This document shows, one piece after another, positions 15,726 through 23,507 of a DNA stretch of 64,000 nt. The notes beneath the pieces are model-generated. The model saw only the letters and a program-made list of their open reading frames with translations. It was not told the origin of the DNA and searched no databases. Position 1 is the first letter of the stretch, and every line of letters begins with the position of its first letter. The DNA comes from Actinomycetota bacterium (GTDB taxonomy: Bacteria; Actinomycetota; Thermoleophilia; Gaiellales; Gaiellaceae), in assembly GCA_947445525.1 (NCBI GenBank), contig CANFDS010000005.1, positions 1-64,000 of the forward strand, given 5' to 3'. A program made the translations under genes and the position numbers.

Positions 15726-16670
15726 TCAGATCTCGAGCCGGAACAGCGTCACCAGTCGCTTCTCGGCCTCGGTGTCGATGTGGGCGACGACCTCGACGTA
15801 CTTCTCCAGTCCCGATCCCTTCAGCTTGGAACGCAGCAGCCCGTCCACCTGGTAGATGCCGCTGGAGTTCGACATCAGGATGTCGATGCCGATCGGGCGG
15901 GTCTCGCCGTCCTTGATGTCGACGTCCTCGATCGCGGCGGCCGACAGCGCATGGATCGACACCGAGCCGCGCTCGAAGGGGATGCGCGAGCGGCCCTTGG
16001 CCATGTCCAGGGCGTCGGCGACACGCACGATCGCGGCCTCCAGCGTCAGCGGCTTGCCGTCCTTGCGGTGGGTGATGATCGCCTGCAGCACCTCGCTCAC
16101 GATCACCGTCAGCTCGGGCTCGTCGTAGAGTCCGGCCAGCAGCTCGCGCGCCTTCGGCGCCGCCAGGAAGAGCGAGAAGTCCTCGTGGCCGTCGCGATGG
16201 ATCGACATGCCGACGCAGTGCAGCAGCGCCCCCAGCACGACGGTGACCTCGGCGTCCTCACGCGTCATGCCGTAGTCCTTCACCAGCGCCGGCTCGATGT
16301 CATGCTTGGTGAGCTGCCGGAGCAGTTTGAGCGCGATGTTCGTGACGATCTGGATGTGCACCCAGGAGTGGTCGTTGATCTCCATGCGGGCGACGGCGTT
16401 GATGTTGGCGACGTGCCACCACGCCTTGAGCTGGTTGTCGTCGTTGACGCGCTCGATCAGCTCGCGGAGCTTGCGGTTGCCGCGCTCCGGGATGCGGATG
16501 CGCATGCGGGCGACCGCCTCCGCGGGTGTCATCCGCACCTCGGACTGGGCCTCCTCCGAGACCGGCTGCAGCTCTGCGCCCGCTGCGGCGCCGACGGGGA
16601 CGCTGGGGATGGCAGCGGCCGAGGAGGTCGCGTCCGGGATCGGTGTGGCGGGGTCGGGTTCGGGACTCAT
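15726..16670 (-). CDS. HD-domain protein with altered HD doublet
   Basis: 314 residues. A Pro/Ala-rich first 45 residues precede a helical HD-type domain: NDHSWVHIQIVTNIALKLL, then VVLGALLHCVGMSIHRDGHEDF, and IVRVADALDMAKGRSRIPF. The usual HD pair reads H-C here (GCACTGCGTC on the coding strand), so the metal-binding Asp appears to be Cys, while the surrounding His residues and the later D of VADALD are kept. The enzyme may bind metal differently or be inactive. Its ATG overlaps the stop of the upstream membrane-protein gene (ATGA), so the two are co-translated. Nucleotide phosphohydrolase activity is a family guess only. Confidence 0.75.
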   Translation of the reverse strand: MSPEPDPATPIPDATSSAAAIPSVPVGAAAGAELQPVSEEAQSEVRMTPAEAVARMRIRIPERGNRKLRELIERVNDDNQLKAWWHVANINAVARMEINDHSWVHIQIVTNIALKLLRQLTKHDIEPALVKDYGMTREDAEVTVVLGALLHCVGMSIHRDGHEDFSLFLAAPKARELLAGLYDEPELTVIVSEVLQAIITHRKDGKPLTLEAAIVRVADALDMAKGRSRIPFERGSVSIHALSAAAIEDVDIKDGETRPIGIDILMSNSSGIYQVDGLLRSKLKGSGLEKYVEVVAHIDTEAEKRLVTLFRLEI

Positions 16671-17368
16671 GCGAAGGTCGGCGGCCGCAGCCGCGCCAGC
16701 TGGTGGTACGCCACCGTCCAGGCGACCATCACGGGCGGGATCGCGATGGTGTTGGCCAGGAACATCGACAGCCACATCTGCGGGAAGCGGGGCAGGAACG
16801 CGAAGATCGCGAGGCCTGCCAGCGTGACCACGGTGAGGATGATGAACGACAGCAGCGCGAGCAGCAGCATGTCGAGGAAGTTGCCTTTGAGCAGGTCGTT
16901 GGCGCGGCGGAACACCTTGCGTAGCTGCACCTCCTCGACGACGACGATCGGCACGCAGATCACCCAGCGGGTGAGCAGGAACAGCAGGATCGGGATGGCG
17001 ATCAGCGAGAGCAGCGAGAGCAGCCCCGCCAGCAGCGCCGCCCCGAGGGCCACGATCAGCACGGGTAGCAGGAAGCGCTTGCCGCGGCGGTAGAGCTCGG
17101 TACGCGGCAGGGGCAGCCGGCCGTTGCGCTGCTCCTCGAGGCCCAGGATAAGCGCGGCCTGGAGCCACGCCGAGCCGACGATCGTGGCGACCGTGAAGAC
17201 GATCTGCCAGACGGTGGCCACAACCAGGCTCTCCCGCTGCCGGGCGTCGTCCACGACGGCGAAGAGCAGACTCGTGAACGCGAACATCGAGGCTGCGAGC
17301 GTCGTGTACTGCCGCGCCGACCGGCGGTAGTACTCGTACGACTCGTTGAGGACCGATCCGACTGTCAT
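16667..17368 (-). CDS. multi-pass membrane protein, unknown function
   Basis: 233 residues with about six hydrophobic helices: near 22-42, 50-75, 98-125, 125-140 and two in the C-terminal third (LLLALLSFIILTVVTLAG and MWLSMFLANTIAIPPVMVAW). It begins MTVGSVLNESYEYYRRSARQY, an amphipathic segment seen in DUF7544/YciC-like and glycerophosphoryl-diester-phosphodiesterase membrane-domain proteins. No catalytic motif is seen. It lies between the ABC pair and the HD-domain gene, overlapping the latter by 4 nt, so it may anchor or regulate that protein. A weak TAGCCT box lies 9 nt before the ATG. Confidence 0.7.
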   Translation of the reverse strand: MTVGSVLNESYEYYRRSARQYTTLAASMFAFTSLLFAVVDDARQRESLVVATVWQIVFTVATIVGSAWLQAALILGLEEQRNGRLPLPRTELYRRGKRFLLPVLIVALGAALLAGLLSLLSLIAIPILLFLLTRWVICVPIVVVEEVQLRKVFRRANDLLKGNFLDMLLLALLSFIILTVVTLAGLAIFAFLPRFPQMWLSMFLANTIAIPPVMVAWTVAYHQLARLRPPTFA

Positions 17369-17380
17369 CCGGGAGACAGG

Positions 17381-19186
17381 CTACGCGACGTCGGCGGCCC
17401 AGTCGCCGTACAGGGACGTGTAGAGGCTCTTGCGGGCCATCAGCTCGTCGTGCGTGCCCGCCTCGACGACAGCGCCGTGCTCCAGCACCACGATCAGATC
17501 GGCACCGCGGATGGTGGACAGACGATGGGCGATGACGAACGCCGTGCGGCTCGAGAGCAGCGTGCGCAGCGCCTCCTCGATGCGGCGCTCGGTGCCGATG
17601 TCCACCGACGACGTGGCCTCGTCGAGGACAAGGATGCGCGGGTCGGCCAGCAGCGCGCGGGCGAACGCGACGAGCTGTCGCTGCCCGAGCGAGAGCCGGG
17701 CGCCGCGCTCTCCGACCTGCGTGTCGTAGCCGTTCTCGAGAGCCGTGATGAAGTCGTGGGCGCCGACCGCGCGGGCGGCCTGCTCGACGTCGTGCGCCGG
17801 GGCGTCGGGACGGCCGAACGCGATGTTGTCGTGGACGCTGCCCGCGAACAGGAAGCCCTCTTGCGGCACGACGCCGAGCTGCGCGCGCAGCGACTGCTGC
17901 GTGACGTCGCGCAGGTCGTGCCCATCGATCGTGATGCGTCCGTCGCGCGGGTCGTAGAAGCGGGCGAGCAGCTTGACGATGGTGGACTTGCCGGCGCCCG
18001 TGTGGCCGACGAGGGCGACGGTGGTGCCGGCGGCGACAGCCAGGTCGAACCCGGGCAGGACGTCGTCGCCCTTGCCGTAGCCAAAGCGGACATGCTCGAA
18101 GGCGACGTGGCCTTCGATCCGCGGCAGCTCCGTGGCGTCGGGCCGGTCCTCGACCTCGGGGGTCTCGTCGAGGATGTCGGTGATCTTGTCGAGCGCGGCG
18201 ACGGCCGAGAGGAACGTGTTGTAGAGCTGCGAGAGCTGCTGCACGGGGTCGAAGAAGTTCGACAGGTAGCCGATGAAGGCGAAGAGCGTGCCGAAGGTCA
18301 GCGAGCGGTCGAAGACGAGCCAGCCGCCGAACCCGAGCACGGTCGCCGTCGCCACCCCAGAGAGCAGGTCGACGGTGGGGAAGTAGATCCCGTTCAGCCG
18401 CACCGTCACGTAGTTGGCGGCGCGGTACTCGTGGTTGACCTCGGCGAAGCGAGTGCTGTTCGCGTCCTCGCGCGTGTACGCCTGAACGACGCGCATCCCC
18501 GCGATGTCCTCGGCCAGCGTCGCCGTCACCAGCCCGAGCTTCTCTCGCACGCCGCGGTACGCCCGGGCCGAGCGGTTGCGGAACCACGCCGTCGCCAGGC
18601 CCATCGGCGGCAGCACGACCAGCGTCGCCAGCGCGAGCCGCCAGTCCAGCACGAACAGCAGGATCGCCGTTCCCAGCAGCGTCAGCGTGTTCTGGACGAG
18701 GCTGGCGAGCCCCTCGGTGACGAGCTGGTCGAGCGCCTCGACGTCGTTGGTGAGGCGGCTGACCACGACGCCGGCGCGGTTGCGCTCGTAGAAGCCCAGC
18801 GACAGCCGCTGCAGGTGGCGGAACAGGCGGTTGCGCAGATCGGCCAGCATCCGCTCGCCGGTCCAGCCGGTGAGGTACGTCTGCGCGTAGGCAGAGCCCC
18901 AGTTGACGAGCCCGGCGCCGACGAAGATGGCGATGATCTCCCACAGCCGCGTGAGGTCGCGGTTGGTGATGCCCTCGTCGATCGCGAGCTTGGCGAGGTA
19001 GGGCGGCGCCAGCGCGGTGGCGGTTGCCAGGAGCAGCGTGACCATGCCGAGCACGACCCGCCAGCGGTACGGCCGGGCGAGCTGCGCCAGGGTGCTCAGG
19101 CGCCGCTGCGTGCGCTCGCGCGACCAGTCCTTGACCTTGGTGTCGCGCTCGGCGAGCAGCGAGGTGTGGGGGTTGTGCACCCGCAT
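17381..19186 (-). CDS. ABC transporter, fused permease-ATPase (exporter half)
   Basis: 601 residues: six-helix type 1 exporter membrane domain (about 30-330) followed by the ATPase (about 355-595). Walker A is GHTGAGKST, Walker B RILVLDEATSSVD, and the H-loop VIAHRLSTI. The signature reads LSLGQ instead of LSGGQ, so one composite ATP site of the expected heterodimer may be impaired, as in many heterodimeric exporters. It overlaps the upstream paralogue by ATGA. The substrate is unknown; drug or lipid export is typical for the family. Confidence 0.93.
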   Translation of the reverse strand: MRVHNPHTSLLAERDTKVKDWSRERTQRRLSTLAQLARPYRWRVVLGMVTLLLATATALAPPYLAKLAIDEGITNRDLTRLWEIIAIFVGAGLVNWGSAYAQTYLTGWTGERMLADLRNRLFRHLQRLSLGFYERNRAGVVVSRLTNDVEALDQLVTEGLASLVQNTLTLLGTAILLFVLDWRLALATLVVLPPMGLATAWFRNRSARAYRGVREKLGLVTATLAEDIAGMRVVQAYTREDANSTRFAEVNHEYRAANYVTVRLNGIYFPTVDLLSGVATATVLGFGGWLVFDRSLTFGTLFAFIGYLSNFFDPVQQLSQLYNTFLSAVAALDKITDILDETPEVEDRPDATELPRIEGHVAFEHVRFGYGKGDDVLPGFDLAVAAGTTVALVGHTGAGKSTIVKLLARFYDPRDGRITIDGHDLRDVTQQSLRAQLGVVPQEGFLFAGSVHDNIAFGRPDAPAHDVEQAARAVGAHDFITALENGYDTQVGERGARLSLGQRQLVAFARALLADPRILVLDEATSSVDIGTERRIEEALRTLLSSRTAFVIAHRLSTIRGADLIVVLEHGAVVEAGTHDELMARKSLYTSLYGDWAADVA

Positions 19187-20994
19187 CAGGCGGCGCCCTC
19201 CAGCGGCGGCGGCAGCTCGGCCCCGTCCAGCGCGATCTCGACGGCCTGCCGCTCCAGCAGGCCGTGGTCGTGGATCTCGCGGTACACCGGGCTTGTCGCG
19301 AGCAGCTCGTCGTGGGTGCCGCGAGCCGCGATGCGCCCGGCTTCGAGCACGACGATCTCGTCGGCGAGCGCGATCGTCGACAGGCGGTGGGCGATGATGA
19401 TCGTGGTGCGGCCGCGCTTCGCCTCCTCCAGCCCGCTGCGGATGCGCGCCTCCGTCGTGGCGTCAACCGAGGCGGTGGCGTCGTCGAGGATGAGGATGCG
19501 GGGGTCGACGAGCAGCGCCCTGGCGATCGCGAGCCGCTGGCGCTGCCCGCCCGAGAGGGTGACTCCGCGCTCGCCGACCCGCGTGGCGTAGCCGTCGGGC
19601 AGGCGCTCGATGAACTCGTGCGCCTGCGCCAGCCGTGCTGCGCGCTCGACCTGCTCGTCGGTCGCCTCGGCGCGGCCGAACGCGATGTTCTCGCGCACCG
19701 TGGCCGAGAACAGCAGCGGATCCTGGGTGACGACGCCAATCTCGCGGCGCAGCGAGCGCAGCGTGACATTGCGCACGTCCATGCCGTCCACGAGCACGCG
19801 CCCTCGCGTCGCGTCGTAGAAGCGCGGCACGAGCGCCGCCAGCGTCGTCTTGCCGACGCCCGTGTGGCCGATGAAGGCGACGGTTCTGCCTGGCTCGAGC
19901 TCCAGGTCGATGCCCGCCAGCACGACGCGGCCCTCACCGTACTCGAAGTCGACTCCCTCGAAGCGGACGCGTCCGGGCCCGGCGGGCAACGCGTCGGCGC
20001 CGGGGAGGTCGGTGACGCTCTCCGGCTCGTCCACGATCTGGAAGATGCGCTCGCCGGAGGCGGTCGCCCGCTGGGTCAGCCCGATCCAGTTGCCGAGCAT
20101 GCGCAGCGGCATGATCAGCATCAGCAGCAGCAGGTTGAAGGTGAAGAACGAGCCGAGCGCCAGCGAGCCGTTGACCACCATGCGGGCGCCGACCAGCAGC
20201 ACCGCCGCCTGCGCGACGAGCGGCAGGAAGCCGAGCAGCGGCACGTAGAACGCGCGCTGGCGGTTGGCTCGCACGGTCTGCTCGAACACGGCCTGCGAGC
20301 GGGCCTCGAACGCCGTGGTCGTCGCCTCCTCCTGCGCGAAGGCCTTCACTACGTGGACGCCGACGATCGACTCCTCGGCTGCGGTGGCGACATCGGCGAG
20401 GCGTTGCTGCACGTCGCGCAGCACCGGGTGCGAGATGGCGCTGTAGCGGTAGGCGACGGCCACCAGCACGGGCGTCACCGCGATCCCGATCAGCGCGAGC
20501 CGCCAGTTGACGACGAACATCACCGCCGTCACGCCCACCACCGTCAGCAGGTGCTGCGCGATGAAGATCAGGCCGTAGCCGAGGAACATGCGCACGCTCG
20601 TCAGGTCGACGGTGGCGCGGGACATCAGCTGCCCGGTCTGGTGGCGGTCGTAGAAGCCGAACGAGAGGCGGACGAGCTTCCCGTAGAGCGCAGTGCGCAT
20701 GTCGTACTCCACCCCGAGCGACTGGTTGCCCGCGATGAAGCGCCGCCCTGCCAGCGCCCCGGCTTTGACCACCGAGACCACGGCGACGGCGACGACGAGC
20801 CACCACAGGCGGGTCTGCTGCCCGCCCCGGATCGCATCGATGACGGCGCCGGTGAGGAAGGCGATGCCGATCTGCGACCCCTGCGAGACAATCGCGAGCA
20901 CGACCGAGACGCCCAGCGAGATGCGGTACGGGCGAAGAAAGCCGAGGAGCCGCAGGAACGTCCGCAGGTTCGTGGGCGTGTCGGGCTCGGTCAC
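19186..20994 (-). CDS. ABC transporter, fused permease-ATPase (exporter half)
   Basis: 602 residues with the same plan as its downstream partner: membrane domain about 20-320, ATPase about 345-595. Walker A GHTGVGKTT, canonical signature LSGGQ, Walker B RILILDDATASVD (Asp for Glu at the catalytic position after Walker B), and IIIAHRLSTI. Here the signature is intact but the catalytic Glu is Asp, while the partner has Glu but an altered signature. That complementary pattern is the hallmark of heterodimeric exporters with one working ATP site. GTG 20994 has a TATCCT box 6 nt upstream and starts the four-gene run down to 15726. Confidence 0.93.
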   Translation of the reverse strand: MTEPDTPTNLRTFLRLLGFLRPYRISLGVSVVLAIVSQGSQIGIAFLTGAVIDAIRGGQQTRLWWLVVAVAVVSVVKAGALAGRRFIAGNQSLGVEYDMRTALYGKLVRLSFGFYDRHQTGQLMSRATVDLTSVRMFLGYGLIFIAQHLLTVVGVTAVMFVVNWRLALIGIAVTPVLVAVAYRYSAISHPVLRDVQQRLADVATAAEESIVGVHVVKAFAQEEATTTAFEARSQAVFEQTVRANRQRAFYVPLLGFLPLVAQAAVLLVGARMVVNGSLALGSFFTFNLLLLMLIMPLRMLGNWIGLTQRATASGERIFQIVDEPESVTDLPGADALPAGPGRVRFEGVDFEYGEGRVVLAGIDLELEPGRTVAFIGHTGVGKTTLAALVPRFYDATRGRVLVDGMDVRNVTLRSLRREIGVVTQDPLLFSATVRENIAFGRAEATDEQVERAARLAQAHEFIERLPDGYATRVGERGVTLSGGQRQRLAIARALLVDPRILILDDATASVDATTEARIRSGLEEAKRGRTTIIIAHRLSTIALADEIVVLEAGRIAARGTHDELLATSPVYREIHDHGLLERQAVEIALDGAELPPPLEGAA

Positions 20995-21000
20995 CCGTGG

Positions 21001-21006
21001 AGGATA
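21001..21006 (-). promoter_or_regulatory. -10 box TATCCT, leaderless start of the ABC operon
   Basis: On the minus strand TATCCT ends 6 nt before GTG 20994. It supports this GTG as the true start and lies in the 116-bp divergent region shared with the cupin gene. Confidence 0.5.
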
Positions 21007-21071
21007 GCCGTCGCCCCTGGCGGAGCCGTTGCGGCCGATCTATCGCCGTCGTATCCCCGACGCGTGCGTTG

Positions 21072-21077
21072 TAAGCT
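21072..21077 (+). promoter_or_regulatory. -10 box TAAGCT for the cupin gene, with leader
   Basis: TAAGCT lies 33 nt before ATG 21111, and AGGAGG (21101-21106) follows, so this transcript has a short leader and a Shine-Dalgarno, unlike the leaderless genes nearby. Confidence 0.4.
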
Positions 21078-21110
21078 CGCCCCAAACGGCGACCGCCCCG
21101 AGGAGGGCCC

Positions 21111-21563
21111 ATGGAGCGCATGACGTACTCGAACTTCGGCTACTACAAGCCGCAGGACAGCGACCTCGACGACGCCGAGAAGTGGGCGTTCCCCTTCATC
21201 GAAGGCTCGCAGTTCCGCGCGATCAACGTCGGCATCGACGAGCCCGCCTGTCAGATCAACTATGAGGACTGGCTGCCCGGGCCGGACATCTGGTGGAGCA
21301 TGAACCACGACGAGGTGCACGTCGTGACCAAAGGCCGCGCCGAGGTCGAGTACTGGCTCGCCCCGCTGATGCAGGAGAACAAGCTGGTGATCGCCGACGT
21401 CGGCGATGTCTACTTCCTGCCACGCGGTGCCCGGATCCGCTGGCGCGTCCTCGGCGACGAGCCATTCCGCCACCTCTGCATCTGCTACCCGAACCCCGGC
21501 TACCCGGTGCCGAAGGCGAAGAGCGTCGGCGGCGGCATGACCGACCCGCCGAAGACGCGGTAG
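21111..21563 (+). CDS. cupin-domain protein
   Basis: 150 residues, one cupin barrel. WWSMNHDEVHVVTKGRAEVEYWL is motif 1 (H, E and H as metal ligands) and DVYFLPRGARIRWRVLGDEPFRHLCICYP is motif 2, whose His position is Arg in ARIRW while HLC follows later. A metal-binding or sugar-binding role is possible but unknown. It may also start at the fourth-codon ATG 21120; the strong AGGAGG is only 4 nt from ATG 21111. The next gene begins 15 bp downstream with a GTG. Confidence 0.78.
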   Translation: MERMTYSNFGYYKPQDSDLDDAEKWAFPFIEGSQFRAINVGIDEPACQINYEDWLPGPDIWWSMNHDEVHVVTKGRAEVEYWLAPLMQENKLVIADVGDVYFLPRGARIRWRVLGDEPFRHLCICYPNPGYPVPKAKSVGGGMTDPPKTR

Positions 21564-21577
21564 AGGACTTCGCTCGG

Positions 21578-22306
21578 GTGTCCCGCTACATCGGCATCGA
21601 CGGATGCAAAGCCGGCTGGCTGGCCGTGTCGCGTGGGCGGTCTGGAGTGACGTGGCGCATGTTCAAGACCATTAGAGACGTGGCAGCCGCATTTCCGGGA
21701 GCTGAGCGCATTCTCATCGACTGTCCCATCGGGCTGCCGTCGTCGGCTGCTCCGATTCGGCCCTGCGATCAGCTGGCTCGGAAAGCTCTCGGCAAGCCAC
21801 GAATGTCGAGCGTATTCCCTGTCCCGTGTCGTGAAGCGCTCATGGCCGGAGGGCTGGTCGAGGCCCGCCGCATCAATCAACTGCATCTCGGCAGGAGCCT
21901 CGGAGCTCAGACCTGGGCGATCTCCTCGAAGATCGCCGAGGTCGACGAGTTTCTGCGGGCCGATCTGAAGCGGCACGTCGTGTTCCGAGAGATCCACCCC
22001 GAGGTGTGTTTCTGGGCGCTCGCCGGCGGGCATCCGATGGTGCACCGCAAGAAGACAGGGGCAGGAGAATACGAGAGACTCCAGGTGCTTCGGCACCATC
22101 TCCCCGAGATCGATGACCTCATGAGCGACGTTCGTTCGACCACACTCCGGAAGGATGTCCAGCCCGACGACGTGATCGACGCAGCGGTTGGATTCGTCAC
22201 CGCTGAAGCGCGAAGTGGGAGGATCAGCACACTGACAGGCAGCCCATCTCACGACGACTCAGGGTTTCCTCTGGAGATGCTGTACCTCCATCCGGACACC
22301 GACTGA
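21578..22306 (+). CDS. DUF429-family protein
   Basis: 242 residues. The opening RYIGIDGCKAGWLAV is the conserved RNase H-like first strand of DUF429, and ILIDCPIGLPSS, SVFPVPCREAL, FREIHPEVCFWAL and PDDVIDAAVGFVTA are the other family blocks. The acidic residues D, D, E and D are in RNase H-fold positions, so a nuclease or nucleotide-binding role is plausible; none is established. Base composition is visibly lower in GC than its neighbours, with AGA, ATT and TTT codons that are rare elsewhere here, so recent transfer is possible. GTG 21578 is the only start giving the full first strand. Confidence 0.8.
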   Translation: MSRYIGIDGCKAGWLAVSRGRSGVTWRMFKTIRDVAAAFPGAERILIDCPIGLPSSAAPIRPCDQLARKALGKPRMSSVFPVPCREALMAGGLVEARRINQLHLGRSLGAQTWAISSKIAEVDEFLRADLKRHVVFREIHPEVCFWALAGGHPMVHRKKTGAGEYERLQVLRHHLPEIDDLMSDVRSTTLRKDVQPDDVIDAAVGFVTAEARSGRISTLTGSPSHDDSGFPLEMLYLHPDTD

Positions 22307-22322
22307 CCCCGGCTCTCAGACG

Positions 22323-22934
22323 TCAGAGTGCGATGGCGGTCAGCTCCGCGGCGATTGCCGCGAGCGCGCGGTCGAGGCGCTCGCGGTTGCCGGGCTGGTG
22401 TGGCCACGAGCTGGCGCCCGACGGGTGGGGGAGGGGGATGACGACGGCGCCGTCACGCTGGAAGCGCTCGCCGATCAGGGCTGTAAGGGGGAGCGAGCCC
22501 GTTCGGCTGCCGGCACCGCCGAGCAGCCCCTGGATCGCCAGGCCGCCGACGGGCACGACGAGCCTCGGTGCGAGCAGGCGCAGCTCCTCGTCGCGCCAGC
22601 GGGCGCAGAGGTCGCGCTCCGGGGGCGACGGCGCCCGGTCGCCGCGGCCGCCGGGCACGCGACCCGGGTAGCAGCGCGTCACCGACGCACAGTAGAAGGT
22701 CGCGTAGAACGCCTCCTCGTCGAGTCCGAGCCAGCGGCGGAGCTGCTTGCCGGCCCGCCCGCGCCACGGACGGCGCTCGTCGCCCTCGACGATCCCGGGT
22801 GCCTGCCCCAGCAGGTACGCCTGCTGCCCCGGCCGCCCCTCGAACACCGGCAGCGACTCGACCTGGAAGCCCGCGTCGTGGCAGGCGTGGCAGTCGCGGC
22901 AGGCGGCCTGCACGGCGAGCAGGGCGGCGCTCAC
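22323..22934 (-). CDS. uracil-DNA glycosylase family protein (Fe-S type)
   Basis: 203 residues. CRDCHAC near residue 13 supplies iron-sulfur ligands, further Cys residues lie in FYCASVTRCYPG, and the fold motifs are LLGQAPG (motif A region, usually GxxPG) and the C-terminal LPHPSGASSW (HPS/HPSP loop). This matches family 4/5 UDGs that remove uracil from DNA. The catalytic loop here reads GQAPG-IVEGDERRPW, as in Fe-S UDGs. GTG 22934 overlaps the stop of the upstream methyltransferase gene (GTGA), so translation is coupled. Confidence 0.82.
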   Translation of the reverse strand: MSAALLAVQAACRDCHACHDAGFQVESLPVFEGRPGQQAYLLGQAPGIVEGDERRPWRGRAGKQLRRWLGLDEEAFYATFYCASVTRCYPGRVPGGRGDRAPSPPERDLCARWRDEELRLLAPRLVVPVGGLAIQGLLGGAGSRTGSLPLTALIGERFQRDGAVVIPLPHPSGASSWPHQPGNRERLDRALAAIAAELTAIAL

Positions 22935-23485
22935 CGCAGGGGCACCCGCACCGCGACGAACCGTGTGCCGGCGAACACGGTTGCGCCAGTGACGCCGGCA
23001 CCACCACCGCCGACGGCACCAGGACTGCCGCTACCACAGCCGGCCTCCCTCAGCTCCGCGAGCAGCCCGTCAGCGGTGAAGAAGCACTTGAGCGCCTCCC
23101 AGCGCGAGCCGTCGTTGAGAGTGCGCTCCTGGATCGCCTCGGCGGCGACGCCGGGCCGCAGCGCCGAGTCGACGATCACGAGCTCGGGTGCGAGCCGCCT
23201 CGCCTCGCCGAGGAAGGCCGCGCGCTCGGCAGGGGCGAGATGGCCGTAGAAGTGACCGCTGAAGACGCGGTCGAGGGCGGCGTCGGAGAAGGGGAGCGCG
23301 AAGGCGTCGGCGCGGACGAAGCGCCCACCGGGCACCCGGCCGCGCGCGACCGCGAGCATGCGCTCGCTCTGATCGCTGCTGATCACCTCGCCGGCCCAGC
23401 CCGGCCGGTCGCGGTCGGCGAACAGCCCGGTGCCGCGCCACCAGTCGTCGTACTCGTCGGCCCGCGCGTCGTAGTAGTCCCTCAT
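22931..23485 (-). CDS. class I methyltransferase lacking SAM-binding motif I
   Basis: 184 residues. It starts MRDYYDARADEYDDWWRGTG, then FADRDRPGWAGEV, and jumps straight to ISSDQSERMLAVARGRVP, RFVRADAFALPFSDAALDRVF and RLAPELVIVDSAL. In this family the Gly-rich motif I (like LDVACGTG) stands between GW..E and the acidic loop DQS, with about 35 residues. That segment is missing in frame, with no other frame damage. SAM binding should therefore fail; this may be a decaying gene or a protein with a changed role. A TACTCT box overlaps the divergent promoter at 23495. Confidence 0.7.
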   Translation of the reverse strand: MRDYYDARADEYDDWWRGTGLFADRDRPGWAGEVISSDQSERMLAVARGRVPGGRFVRADAFALPFSDAALDRVFSGHFYGHLAPAERAAFLGEARRLAPELVIVDSALRPGVAAEAIQERTLNDGSRWEALKCFFTADGLLAELREAGCGSGSPGAVGGGGAGVTGATVFAGTRFVAVRVPLR

Positions 23486-23494
23486 CCCGTCGCC

Positions 23495-23500
23495 TAGAGT
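23495..23500 (+). promoter_or_regulatory. -10 box TAGAGT, leaderless start of the formimidoyltransferase
   Basis: TAGAGT ends 7 nt before ATG 23508. The complementary strand of CTAGAGTAGAG offers TACTCT for the opposite gene, so two promoters appear to overlap here. Confidence 0.5.
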
Positions 23501-23507
23501 AGAGCGC

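Noticed and set aside
15726-19937. A 1403-codon minus-strand open frame spanning the ABC genes and the HD gene
   Set aside because: Only its last part (HD protein) is a true frame; the rest runs out of frame through the ABC genes and has no domain content.
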